Shown here piece after piece: positions 1-7,379 of a stretch of 37,979 nucleotides of DNA. Position 1 is the stretch's first letter. The number at the start of each line of letters is the position of its first letter. Made by a program: the position numbers and the translations under genes. The notes below the pieces were generated by a model. It was given only the letters and a program-made list of their open reading frames with translations. It ran no database searches and was not told where the DNA came from. Source of the DNA: Woeseiaceae bacterium (GTDB lineage: Bacteria > Pseudomonadota > Gammaproteobacteria > Steroidobacterales > Woeseiaceae); contig JAHEFF010000004.1 of assembly GCA_024640315.1 (NCBI GenBank), positions 90,588 through 128,566 on the forward strand. Reading direction: 5' to 3'.

Positions 1-1634
1 TTGCCGACATTCGTCTTCGGTAATTCGTCCCTGAACTCGATTTCCTTCGGTATCTTGTAGCGGGTCAGGTTTGCACGACAGTAGTTACGAACCTCTTCTG
101 CAGTGATGGCAGGATCGCTTCTGACGATAAAGAGCTTGATCGCCTCTCCAGATTTTTCATCCGGGATACCGACGGCAGCGGCTTCGAGCACGCCGTCCAT
201 TTCGACCACAATGCCTTCCAGTTCGTTTGGATACACATTGAAGCCGGATACGAGGATCATGTCATTCTTGCGATCCTCGATATAGACAAAGCCATCGTCA
301 TCGATACGGCCCAGGTCGCCGGTGCGGAACCAGCCGCCGGGTAGCATGACCTTGTCAGTCTCATCCTGGTCCTGCCAGTAGCCTTCCATCACCTGCGGAC
401 CACGGATACAAATCTCGCCAATGCCACCAGGCTCAACATCATTGCCGTCGTTATCGCAAATACGAACTTCGGTGGACGGGATCGGCAGCCCGATTGAACC
501 GTTGAATTGTGTCGATTGCAGCGGATTGATCGTCGCAGCCGGAGAGGTCTCGGTCAGGCCATACGCCTGCACGATTGGCTTTCCGGTTATATCCTGCCAC
601 TTCCGGGATATTGCCTCCTGCACCGCCATGCCACCGCCTATGGTCAGGCGAAGCGCCGTGAAGTCCAGCGCTTTAAAGTCGGCTGTATTCAGCAGCGACG
701 CGAACATCGTGTTGACGCCGGTGAAGTAGGAAAACTTGTGTTTGCCAATTTCTCGCACGAAGCCAGCCGTATCGCGCGGGTTCGTAATCAGCACATTCTC
801 GCCGCCCAGCCACATCATCAACAGGCAATTACTCTTGAGTGAAAAGATGTGATACAGGGGCAGTGCACAAATGGCGACGATTCGGTTGACGTCGTCGAAA
901 ACTCCGCCGGTCCATGCGTGGGTCTGAAAGACGTTATGCACCATGTTCCGATGGCTAAGCATGGCGCCCTTCGACAAGCCTGTCGTGCCGCCGGTGTACT
1001 GCAAGAATGCAATGTCCGCGAAGCCAAGCTCGACTGGCGACAGCGCGCCCCCGGTTGCAGTCTTCAGTGCTTGTTTGAAAGTGACGCTGCCAGGCAGGGA
1101 ATACTTCGGTACCGCTTTCCTGATGAACCGCAGGGCGAAATTTGTAAGCGCCCCTTTTGGCCAGCTGAGCAAGTCTCCAATGCCCGTGGTAACAACATGA
1201 TTGACGCCGGTCTCGTGAAGCACTTCTTCCAGCGTTGTCGCGAAGTTTTCGAGAATGATGATGCAGCGTGCGCCGGAATCCCGTAGCTGATGCTGCAACT
1301 CCCGGGCGGTATAGAGCGGATTGACATTGACGATGACCAGGCCGGCGCGAAAAATGCCACACAGCGCCACCGGATACTGCAATATGTTGGGCAGCATGAT
1401 GGCAACACGCTCGCCCTTCACCAGCCTGAGCTCATTTTGCAGGTAGCACGCAAAGCGCATGGATAACTGATCCAGATCGCTGTACGTAAGCGTCGTCCCC
1501 ATATTGGTGTAGGCAGGCTGGTCGGAATATTCGCGGAACGAATATTCGATCATCTCGCGCAGAGATCTGAACTCTGGCGTGGGAATTTCGGCCGGTACCC
1601 CTTCCGGGTAGGACTTCAGCCAGGTCTTCTCCAA
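1..1634 (-). CDS. fadD: Long-chain fatty-acid-CoA ligase, 3' end cut by window edge
   Basis: Activates long-chain fatty acids with ATP and CoA to acyl-CoA, feeding beta-oxidation or lipid synthesis at the inner membrane. The reading frame gives 544 residues before the window edge. The N-terminus (EKTWLKSYPEGVPAEI) follows E. coli FadD closely. The AMP-binding P-loop YTGGTTGLSKG lies near residue 210, and the C-terminal subdomain reads GWFRTGDLG then VSGFNVYPNE. The frame runs off exactly at PKTNVG, just before the expected catalytic lysine of this family, so only about 15 residues should be missing. I chose the TTG start at 1634 because AGGAA sits about 9 nt upstream and the alignment begins there. 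It starts 4 nt after the tesA stop, so the two are probably one operon. Confidence 0.93.
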   Translation of the reverse strand, partial: MEKTWLKSYPEGVPAEIPTPEFRSLREMIEYSFREYSDQPAYTNMGTTLTYSDLDQLSMRFACYLQNELRLVKGERVAIMLPNILQYPVALCGIFRAGLVIVNVNPLYTARELQHQLRDSGARCIIILENFATTLEEVLHETGVNHVVTTGIGDLLSWPKGALTNFALRFIRKAVPKYSLPGSVTFKQALKTATGGALSPVELGFADIAFLQYTGGTTGLSKGAMLSHRNMVHNVFQTHAWTGGVFDDVNRIVAICALPLYHIFSLKSNCLLMMWLGGENVLITNPRDTAGFVREIGKHKFSYFTGVNTMFASLLNTADFKALDFTALRLTIGGGMAVQEAISRKWQDITGKPIVQAYGLTETSPAATINPLQSTQFNGSIGLPIPSTEVRICDNDGNDVEPGGIGEICIRGPQVMEGYWQDQDETDKVMLPGGWFRTGDLGRIDDDGFVYIEDRKNDMILVSGFNVYPNELEGIVVEMDGVLEAAAVGIPDEKSGEAIKLFIVRSDPAITAEEVRNYCRANLTRYKIPKEIEFRDELPKTNVG

Positions 1635-1638
1635 ATAT

Positions 1639-2292
1639 TTACGTTCCTGTTTCAGCCTGAGCCTCAATGTGGCGGCTGGTCTGTTCTGTCAGCGCCTCGC
1701 GGATGATTGGCCAGGCATTGTCGAGCAGAATCGGCTGCGCATCCTCGTTCGGGTGGATGCCGTCGTCCTGCATGAGTTCTTCATTCAGGGCAACGCCGTC
1801 CATGAAGAACTCGATCCAGGGAACGTCCAGCTCGTCGGCAAGGTCCTGGTAGACAGCCTCGAATGCGCTCGTGTAGCGTGGACCGTAGTTGCTTGGAATA
1901 CGAATCCCAAGGAGGACAATTGACGCACCACTGGCGCGGGTGGTCTCGATGATGGTCTGCAGGTTGCTTTTCATGACCTCGGGCGGAAATCCGCGTAAAC
2001 CATCATTGCCGCCCAGTTCGAGAATGACGAGATCCGGGCTGAAGTTTTCGAGCGCAGAATGGATGCGAGTCTTGCCCCCTTCGGTCGTCTCGCCACTGAT
2101 GCTGGCGTTAATCACGCGATGTTCGTACCCTTGGGCATTCAGCCGGGACTGCAACAAAGCTGTCCACGAACGGTCAACATCAATGCCATAACCGGCACTC
2201 AAGCTGTCACCAAAAATCAGGACGGTTGGCACGACCGCTGCATTTGCGGCGGCTGTGACAAGAAATAACACAAGGGACAAAAGTCTAAGCAT
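1639..2292 (-). CDS. tesA: TesA-type GDSL esterase / acyl-CoA thioesterase I (exported)
   Basis: Periplasmic SGNH-family hydrolase of 217 aa that cleaves thioesters, esters and lysophospholipids. A signal peptide (MLRLLSLVLFLVTAAANA) supports the start at 2292; the frame stays open further upstream, but that extension is low-complexity and lies antisense to ybbA. Block I is FGDSLSAGYG with nucleophile Ser30, block III is GGNDG with Asn96, and the catalytic Asp177/His180 are in DDGIHPN. Its ATG overlaps the ATG of the divergent ybbA gene by 2 bp, and its stop is 4 nt before fadD. In E. coli, tesA is also divergent from ybbA-ybbP, so the arrangement is conserved. Pairing with fadD suggests release and re-activation of fatty acids, which is inference. 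Confidence 0.93.
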   Translation of the reverse strand: MLRLLSLVLFLVTAAANAAVVPTVLIFGDSLSAGYGIDVDRSWTALLQSRLNAQGYEHRVINASISGETTEGGKTRIHSALENFSPDLVILELGGNDGLRGFPPEVMKSNLQTIIETTRASGASIVLLGIRIPSNYGPRYTSAFEAVYQDLADELDVPWIEFFMDGVALNEELMQDDGIHPNEDAQPILLDNAWPIIREALTEQTSRHIEAQAETGT

Positions 2293-2998
2293 GTCGGATA
2301 ATTTAACCAGTAATACCGCGGTTCTCGCTGCAGAGAAGGTCACAAAACAGGTTAGCAGCCCGGAAGGTACTCTGACCATCCTTTCAGACGTCAGTTTCGC
2401 AATCGACAAAGGCGATTCGGTCGCCATTGTGGGAGCTTCGGGCGCTGGCAAGTCCACGTTACTTGGGCTGCTTGCCGGCCTGGACCTGCCGTCCTCGGGC
2501 CAGGTATGGCTGGATGGCAAAAACCTGACAAATCTTGACGAAGACGGGCGCGCTGCCGTAAGGGCAGCGAGCGTCGGTTTCGTGTTCCAGTCATTTCACC
2601 TGGTGCCGTCGCTGAATGCCCTCGAAAACGTCATGCTTCCGCTCGAACTGGCTGGCAAGCCCGAAGCCCGCAAAGCGGCGAAAAGCATCCTCGAGCAAGT
2701 CGGCCTGGGCGAGCGCTGGAGCCACTATCCGGCACAGCTGTCCGGTGGTGAAAAACAACGCGTCGCAATCGCTCGTGCGTTTGCGACCGAGCCCGCGGTG
2801 CTTTTTGCCGACGAGCCAACCGGCAACCTGGATAGCCGAACCGGTGAGCTCATCGTTGATCTGATGTTCAAGCTGAATCGAAACTCTTCGACAACGCTGG
2901 TCCTCGTGACACACGATAAAAGCCTGGCCGCCCGCTGCGATCGGATGCTCGGTCTCGACGCGGGCAAACTCGTGACCGACGAAAAGGCCGCTGCATGA
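2291..2998 (+). CDS. ybbA: ABC transporter ATPase, YbbA/LolD-like
   Basis: ATP-binding subunit (235 aa) of a MacB/LolD-type ABC system that couples ATP hydrolysis to mechanical movement of an FtsX-type permease. Visible motifs are Walker A GASGAGKS (residues 48-55), Q-loop Gln100, signature LSGGEKQ (150-156), Walker B AVLFADEP (169-176) and the H-loop LVTHD. The sequence tracks E. coli YbbA over its whole length. I chose the ATG at 2291. A GTG at 2255 is in frame but would read far into tesA. AGGGA at about 2273-2277 is a rather distant ribosome site. The 3' end overlaps the permease gene by 4 nt (ATGA), so the two are translationally coupled. Confidence 0.92.
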   Translation: MSDNLTSNTAVLAAEKVTKQVSSPEGTLTILSDVSFAIDKGDSVAIVGASGAGKSTLLGLLAGLDLPSSGQVWLDGKNLTNLDEDGRAAVRAASVGFVFQSFHLVPSLNALENVMLPLELAGKPEARKAAKSILEQVGLGERWSHYPAQLSGGEKQRVAIARAFATEPAVLFADEPTGNLDSRTGELIVDLMFKLNRNSSTTLVLVTHDKSLAARCDRMLGLDAGKLVTDEKAAA

Positions 2999-5484
2999 GC
3001 GCGTTTCTATATGCAATCAGAAGCTTCGGCCGGGAATTGCGGTCCGGCGAAGTTATTGTGTTGCTGGCGGCCGTTGCACTGGCGGTTTCAGCGTTGACCG
3101 CGGTGGGCTTTCTGACCGACCGCATAGGGCGGGCGGTGGAACGCCAGGCAAATGAAATCCTGGCGGCCGATCTTCGACTGCGAACGCCGGACCCGATTCC
3201 GCGTGAATGGCACGAACTGGCAGCCGAATATGATCTTCGCTCGGCCGAGACGCATACTTTTCCCAGCGTGGTCTTCGCAGAAGATCTGAGCTCCCTGGCG
3301 ACGATCAAGGGCGTCAGCGACGGTTACCCGCTGCGCGGTCAGGTGCGCGTTGCGGACGATCTGTTCGGTGAACAACGCGTTGCCGAAGGCATCCCTTCAC
3401 CGGGAACGGTGTGGGCCGACGGCGCGTTGATGGCGCGCCTTGGCGTTGAGGTTGGCGATGTGATGACGGTCGGCGAGTCGGACATGAAAGTGGCCGCCGT
3501 ACTGACCTACCGTCCGGATCAATCCATCGGTTTTGCCTCGCTCGCGCCATCGCTGCTGGTTAACACGCTTGACCTGCCGGCAACCGGGCTGGTCACCGAA
3601 GGCAGCCGCGTAAGGTACGCCCTGCTGGTTGCCGGTAATGACACGCAGGTCGATGACTTCTATGAAGCGATAGAAGAGCTTCTGCCAGACTCCGTAAGAA
3701 GCAGGAATCGCGAAGAGGGCAGCGACCGTGCGAACAATGCAGCGGACAGGGCACAACGGTTTCTTTCGCTGACCGCCGTGATCAGTCTGCTGTTAAGCGC
3801 AGTCGCCATCGCAATGTCTGCACGACGCTTTGCTCACCGGCGCATGGATACAGTGGCGCTGATGAAAAGCCTTGGGGCCAGTCAGAAATTCATCATTTCG
3901 GCGGCATCCGTACAACTGGTTTTGTTGGGATTGCTGGGTGTCGCCATCGGCAGTATCGCGGGCTTCGTTCTCGAGCTGCTCGTGACGGAAATGCTCGCCG
4001 ATATCATTCAGGGTGACCTGCCGCCCGTCGGCTTTTCACCCGTGCTTCTCGCCTGCGGCAGCGCCCTGATCCTGCTTTTCGGATTTGCGCTGCCATCGCT
4101 GATCCAGCTGCGCGACACGCCACCATTGCGTGTTCTTCGCCACGACGAGATGCCGCCACCACCGTCACGACTTTTCGTCGCCGGCACAGCACTGATCGCT
4201 GTCGCCGTAATGTTGTACCAGGCAATCGGTGACGGTTTGATGTTATTGATCGTACTCGGTGGAATGCTGGCCGTGTCGGCTGCACTCTATGCAGCCGGTC
4301 GCGGACTGGTAGCGGTCATGGGACGATCCCGGGGCGGCGTCGGAATCGCATGGAGATATGGTCTTGCCAATGTCGCGCGCCGTGGCAGAGACAGTACAGT
4401 GCAGGTGGTCGCTTTCGGGCTGGGCCTGACGGTGCTTCTGTTACTCACGTTCGTTCGAACTGATTTACTGGCGGGCTGGCAAGAAACGCTCGACGAAAAT
4501 GCGCCAAATCACTTCCTGATCAATATCCAGCCGCAGGAACGTGCTTCGATTGCCGGGATATTCCAGAGTAACGGCATCGCCGCGCCGGAGTTCGTGCCGA
4601 TGGTGCGGGCGCGAATGCAAACGATTAATGGCGAGGACGTCAAGGAGCGAGAGTATCCGGTCGAGGATGGCGAATGGATGGCAAACCGGGAGCAGAACCT
4701 GTCCTGGGCAGAATACGTCAGCCCGAGTAACAGCGTCGTCGAAGGCGAGTGGTGGCCTGCGGATTATTCGGGTGAGCCGCTGGTTTCACTCGAAAAGGAC
4801 GCGGCATTCGAGCTTGGTGTAGAGATTGGCGACAAGCTCAGGTACGTAATTGCCGGCCAGGAAATCGAAGCGACGGTTGCGAGTACCCGCGAGGTGAACT
4901 GGGATTCATTCCAGCCAAATTTCTTCATGGTTTTTTCTCCCGGGGCGCTCGATGGCTATCCCGCAACCTTCATTTCCGGCATGAGAGTCCCGGATGACCG
5001 TAAGGCCGCCCTGATTCAGCTTGTGCGCACGCATCCGACCGTATCAGTGATCGATATTGATGCAATTTTGCTGCAGATAAAGGGAATTATCGACAAGGCG
5101 AGCCTCGCCGTTCAGGCCGTTTTCGTATTTACCCTGGCCGCGGGGATTGCGGTGTTGTTCGCCGCCGTGCAGTCGACCATCGACGAGCGGCGCTTCGAAA
5201 GCGCGATGTTGCGGGCGCTGGGTGTAAGGCGGCGAACAGTCATGTCCGGCGTCCTGACGGAATTTGCAGCACTGGGTTTTGCCGCTGGGTTACTCGCTTC
5301 GGCCGGCGCCTCCATTCTTGCCGCCGTCGTCGCCATTAGACTGTTCGAACTGGAATACACATTCAACGTCGCCCTGTGGGTCGCGGGCCTCACCGGCGGG
5401 ATTGTGCTGGTCTGCGTCAGCGGGTTTGTCGCCGCCCGAGGGGCTATCAATGCTCCACCCATGGATGTCCTCCGAAACGCATGA
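2995..5484 (+). CDS. ybbP: FtsX-family ABC permease, YbbP-like
   Basis: Inner-membrane permease partner of YbbA, 829 aa (E. coli YbbP is about 800). It has an N-terminal membrane anchor (residues ~18-40), a large periplasmic segment, and a first FtsX block (~255-370) that includes the intracellular MKSLGAS coupling motif. Further membrane helices follow at ~395-435 and 465-490, then a second periplasmic domain. A C-terminal FtsX block (~700-825) carries the second coupling motif (MLRALGVRRRT). This two-FtsX layout is typical of the 10-helix YbbP/LolCE-like permeases. Substrate is unknown. Adjacency to tesA suggests extraction or release of lipid-like molecules from the membrane, as proposed for the E. 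coli proteins (from memory). The stop overlaps the Nudix start (ATGA). Confidence 0.92.
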   Translation: MSAFLYAIRSFGRELRSGEVIVLLAAVALAVSALTAVGFLTDRIGRAVERQANEILAADLRLRTPDPIPREWHELAAEYDLRSAETHTFPSVVFAEDLSSLATIKGVSDGYPLRGQVRVADDLFGEQRVAEGIPSPGTVWADGALMARLGVEVGDVMTVGESDMKVAAVLTYRPDQSIGFASLAPSLLVNTLDLPATGLVTEGSRVRYALLVAGNDTQVDDFYEAIEELLPDSVRSRNREEGSDRANNAADRAQRFLSLTAVISLLLSAVAIAMSARRFAHRRMDTVALMKSLGASQKFIISAASVQLVLLGLLGVAIGSIAGFVLELLVTEMLADIIQGDLPPVGFSPVLLACGSALILLFGFALPSLIQLRDTPPLRVLRHDEMPPPPSRLFVAGTALIAVAVMLYQAIGDGLMLLIVLGGMLAVSAALYAAGRGLVAVMGRSRGGVGIAWRYGLANVARRGRDSTVQVVAFGLGLTVLLLLTFVRTDLLAGWQETLDENAPNHFLINIQPQERASIAGIFQSNGIAAPEFVPMVRARMQTINGEDVKEREYPVEDGEWMANREQNLSWAEYVSPSNSVVEGEWWPADYSGEPLVSLEKDAAFELGVEIGDKLRYVIAGQEIEATVASTREVNWDSFQPNFFMVFSPGALDGYPATFISGMRVPDDRKAALIQLVRTHPTVSVIDIDAILLQIKGIIDKASLAVQAVFVFTLAAGIAVLFAAVQSTIDERRFESAMLRALGVRRRTVMSGVLTEFAALGFAAGLLASAGASILAAVVAIRLFELEYTFNVALWVAGLTGGIVLVCVSGFVAARGAINAPPMDVLRNA

Positions 5485-5930
5485 AGACGCATGATCAGGC
5501 ACGATACGTGACGGATGAAATAAGCAAACTGTCTTGCGGTGTGGTTGTAGTGCGTAAGGCAGAATCCGGCTGGATGACGCTGTTGCTGCGCGCCTACCGC
5601 AACTGGGATTTCCCCAAAGGGCTGTGCGAAGGCGGCGAGCAGCCACTGGAGGCGGCGGTTCGGGAGGTTGGCGAAGAAACCGGTATCGACGACCTCAATT
5701 TTGACTGGGGAGACCGTTATGTAGATACCGCCCCATACAATCGGGGCAAGGTCGCTCGTTACTACCTGGCCCGTACGGCGGAAGAGTCCGTCGAAATGGG
5801 AATATCACCTGAGCTCGGCCGGCCTGAACATCATGAATATCGATGGGTGAGCTTCGACGAGGCTTACGACCTGTCGGCACCGCGTGTCAGGCTGATCGTC
5901 CATTGGGCAAGGCAGGTCATCGGTGCATGA
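5481..5930 (+). CDS. Nudix hydrolase, diadenosine tetraphosphatase-like
   Basis: Small Nudix pyrophosphohydrolase, 149 aa. The complete Nudix box G-x5-E-x7-REVGEETGI begins at GLCEGGEQPLEAAVREVGEE. The sequence RNWDFPKGLCEGGE before the box and the late HHEYRWVSFDEA segment resemble bis(5'-nucleosyl)-tetraphosphatases, so Ap4A or another NDP-X compound is the likely substrate. The true substrate cannot be read from sequence. The ATG at 5481 overlaps the ybbP stop and lacks its own ribosome site, so translation probably depends on coupling to ybbP. An in-frame start at 5376 inside ybbP was rejected because the Nudix fold begins after 5481. Its stop abuts the stop of the convergent gene with no spacer. 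Confidence 0.88.
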   Translation: MKTHDQARYVTDEISKLSCGVVVVRKAESGWMTLLLRAYRNWDFPKGLCEGGEQPLEAAVREVGEETGIDDLNFDWGDRYVDTAPYNRGKVARYYLARTAEESVEMGISPELGRPEHHEYRWVSFDEAYDLSAPRVRLIVHWARQVIGA

Positions 5931-6890
5931 TTACGCCACCCGGTTTCTTTTCTCGCCGTTCAGAAATGCCCGTGCGTTCGCGGCCACTTCGTTAATCGCG
6001 TTCTGGCGGGCCTCAACCGTTGCCCAGGCGGTGTGTGGTGTCAAGATCAGGTTGTCGCCCTTGTAGTCCAGGAGCGGATCGCCGTCGATGGGCGGCTCCT
6101 GAGTCAAAACATCGATGCCGGCTGCCGCGATTGTGCCGTTTGCAAGCGCATCAGACAGGGCGGTTGAGTCAACCAGTCCACCACGGGCGGTATTGATGAG
6201 AATCGCGCTCGACTTCATTTGTTCGAGTTCATGTTTGCCGATAAGTCCGCGTGTTTCATCCGTCAACGGACAATGCAGCGATACGACATCACAGGATTTG
6301 AGGAGCAGATCCAAATCCACGCGACCGTCACCATGAGACGGCGTGGAGCCGGGCCGCCGGCCGATCATGACGGTCATGCCAAATGCCTGCGCAACTTTTG
6401 CCACGGCTTTGCCAAGCTCACCATAACCGATGATTCCCATAGTCATCGCGGACAACTCGCGAATCGGGTGGCCCAACATGCAAAAGTCGGTGGCCCTCTG
6501 CCAGTCACCGGCCCGCACACTCGTGTTATATCGGCCGATGCTATGCGTCAGGTTCAGGAGCACGGCGAAGACGTGCTCAACGACAGAACGAGTACAGTAC
6601 GCACGAATATTGCAGACTGCGACGCCGTGATCTTTCGCCGCGTCGAGGTCAATGTTGTCCACGCCCGTCGCGATTAGCCCGACAAAGCGAAGATCGGGCG
6701 CCGCCGCAAATATGTCACGAGTCATCCGCACTTTGTTGAGGTAGACAAATTCGCAGCCGGCAATTCTGTCGGTAATGTCATTACATGCGGTGTTGTCGAA
6801 AACAGTGAGCTCGTCGGTAACGCCCTCCAGTGGCGCCACGTCAATTTCATCTGATCCGACAGTGGCAAAATCAAGGAAAGCGGCTTTCAT
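5931..6890 (-). CDS. D-2-hydroxyacid dehydrogenase, glycerate dehydrogenase-like
   Basis: NAD(P)-dependent oxidoreductase of the D-isomer 2-hydroxyacid dehydrogenase family, 319 aa and cytosolic. The Rossmann motif GIIGYGELGKAVAKVA follows the typical catalytic-domain first half. The catalytic Arg lies in INTARGGLVD, the Glu in LTQEPP, and the His in LTPHTAW. Overall similarity is closest to glycerate dehydrogenase/hydroxypyruvate reductase proteins (for example AKDHGVAVCNIRAY before the hinge), but family members act on lactate, phosphoglycerate and others, so specificity is uncertain. It starts 36 nt from the divergent ycgN-like gene and ends back-to-back with the Nudix gene. Confidence 0.88.
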   Translation of the reverse strand: MKAAFLDFATVGSDEIDVAPLEGVTDELTVFDNTACNDITDRIAGCEFVYLNKVRMTRDIFAAAPDLRFVGLIATGVDNIDLDAAKDHGVAVCNIRAYCTRSVVEHVFAVLLNLTHSIGRYNTSVRAGDWQRATDFCMLGHPIRELSAMTMGIIGYGELGKAVAKVAQAFGMTVMIGRRPGSTPSHGDGRVDLDLLLKSCDVVSLHCPLTDETRGLIGKHELEQMKSSAILINTARGGLVDSTALSDALANGTIAAAGIDVLTQEPPIDGDPLLDYKGDNLILTPHTAWATVEARQNAINEVAANARAFLNGEKRNRVA

Positions 6891-6926
6891 GGTGTATGGT
6901 TCATCCGGCAGGCAAGAGGCCGAAAG

Positions 6927-7355
6927 ATGACCGATGAATTCTGGAAACGCAAATCACTGACCGACATGTCAAAGGACGAGTGGGAATCCCTTTGTGACGG
7001 CTGCGCGCTTTGCTGCCTGCAGAAACTCGAAGATGAGGAAACCGGGTCTGTCTATTTCACCGACATAGCGTGCCGTCTCCTCGATGTCGACACCTGTCGC
7101 TGCACCGACTATGAAAAACGCGCGAAGCTCGTATCCAGTTGCCTGATTCTGGCGGCAGGCAAACCGGAAGCATTTCGCTGGCTACCGGGTAGCTGCGCTT
7201 ACCGTCTGCTTGCGGAAGGCGAGGACCTGCCCGACTGGCATCCCCTGTTAAGCGGCGATCCGGATTCCGTGCACGACGCCGGCATCTCCGCAAAAGGCAA
7301 GATGGTCTCCGAGAAAGAATCGACACAGTGGACTGTGCTCCGGGAATTATCCTAG
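6927..7355 (+). CDS. ycgN: YcgN/UPF0260 family cysteine-cluster protein
   Basis: 142-aa cytosolic protein of the YcgN (UPF0260, CxxxCxxCC) family. The N-terminal signature is WESLCDGCALCCLQK, with further cysteines at IACRLLD, DTCRCTDY, SSCLIL and GSCAYR. This matches the family pattern thought to hold a zinc ion or an iron-sulfur cluster. No biochemical role is firmly known. The length is usual for the family. The ATG at 6927 has AGAGG about 10 nt upstream. It stands alone between a divergent dehydrogenase and the convergent ppc gene, 24 nt away. Confidence 0.9.
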   Translation: MTDEFWKRKSLTDMSKDEWESLCDGCALCCLQKLEDEETGSVYFTDIACRLLDVDTCRCTDYEKRAKLVSSCLILAAGKPEAFRWLPGSCAYRLLAEGEDLPDWHPLLSGDPDSVHDAGISAKGKMVSEKESTQWTVLRELS

Positions 7356-7379
7356 GTGCGATGCTTTGCTGCAGCGCCG

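Noticed and set aside
2293..2520. N-terminal extension of tesA back to 2520
   Set aside because: The extension is antisense to ybbA and low-complexity. A clear signal peptide begins at 2292.
4541..4822. Additional frames inside ybbP
   Set aside because: ybbP is continuous across this region with a good FtsX layout, so there is no frameshift or second gene.
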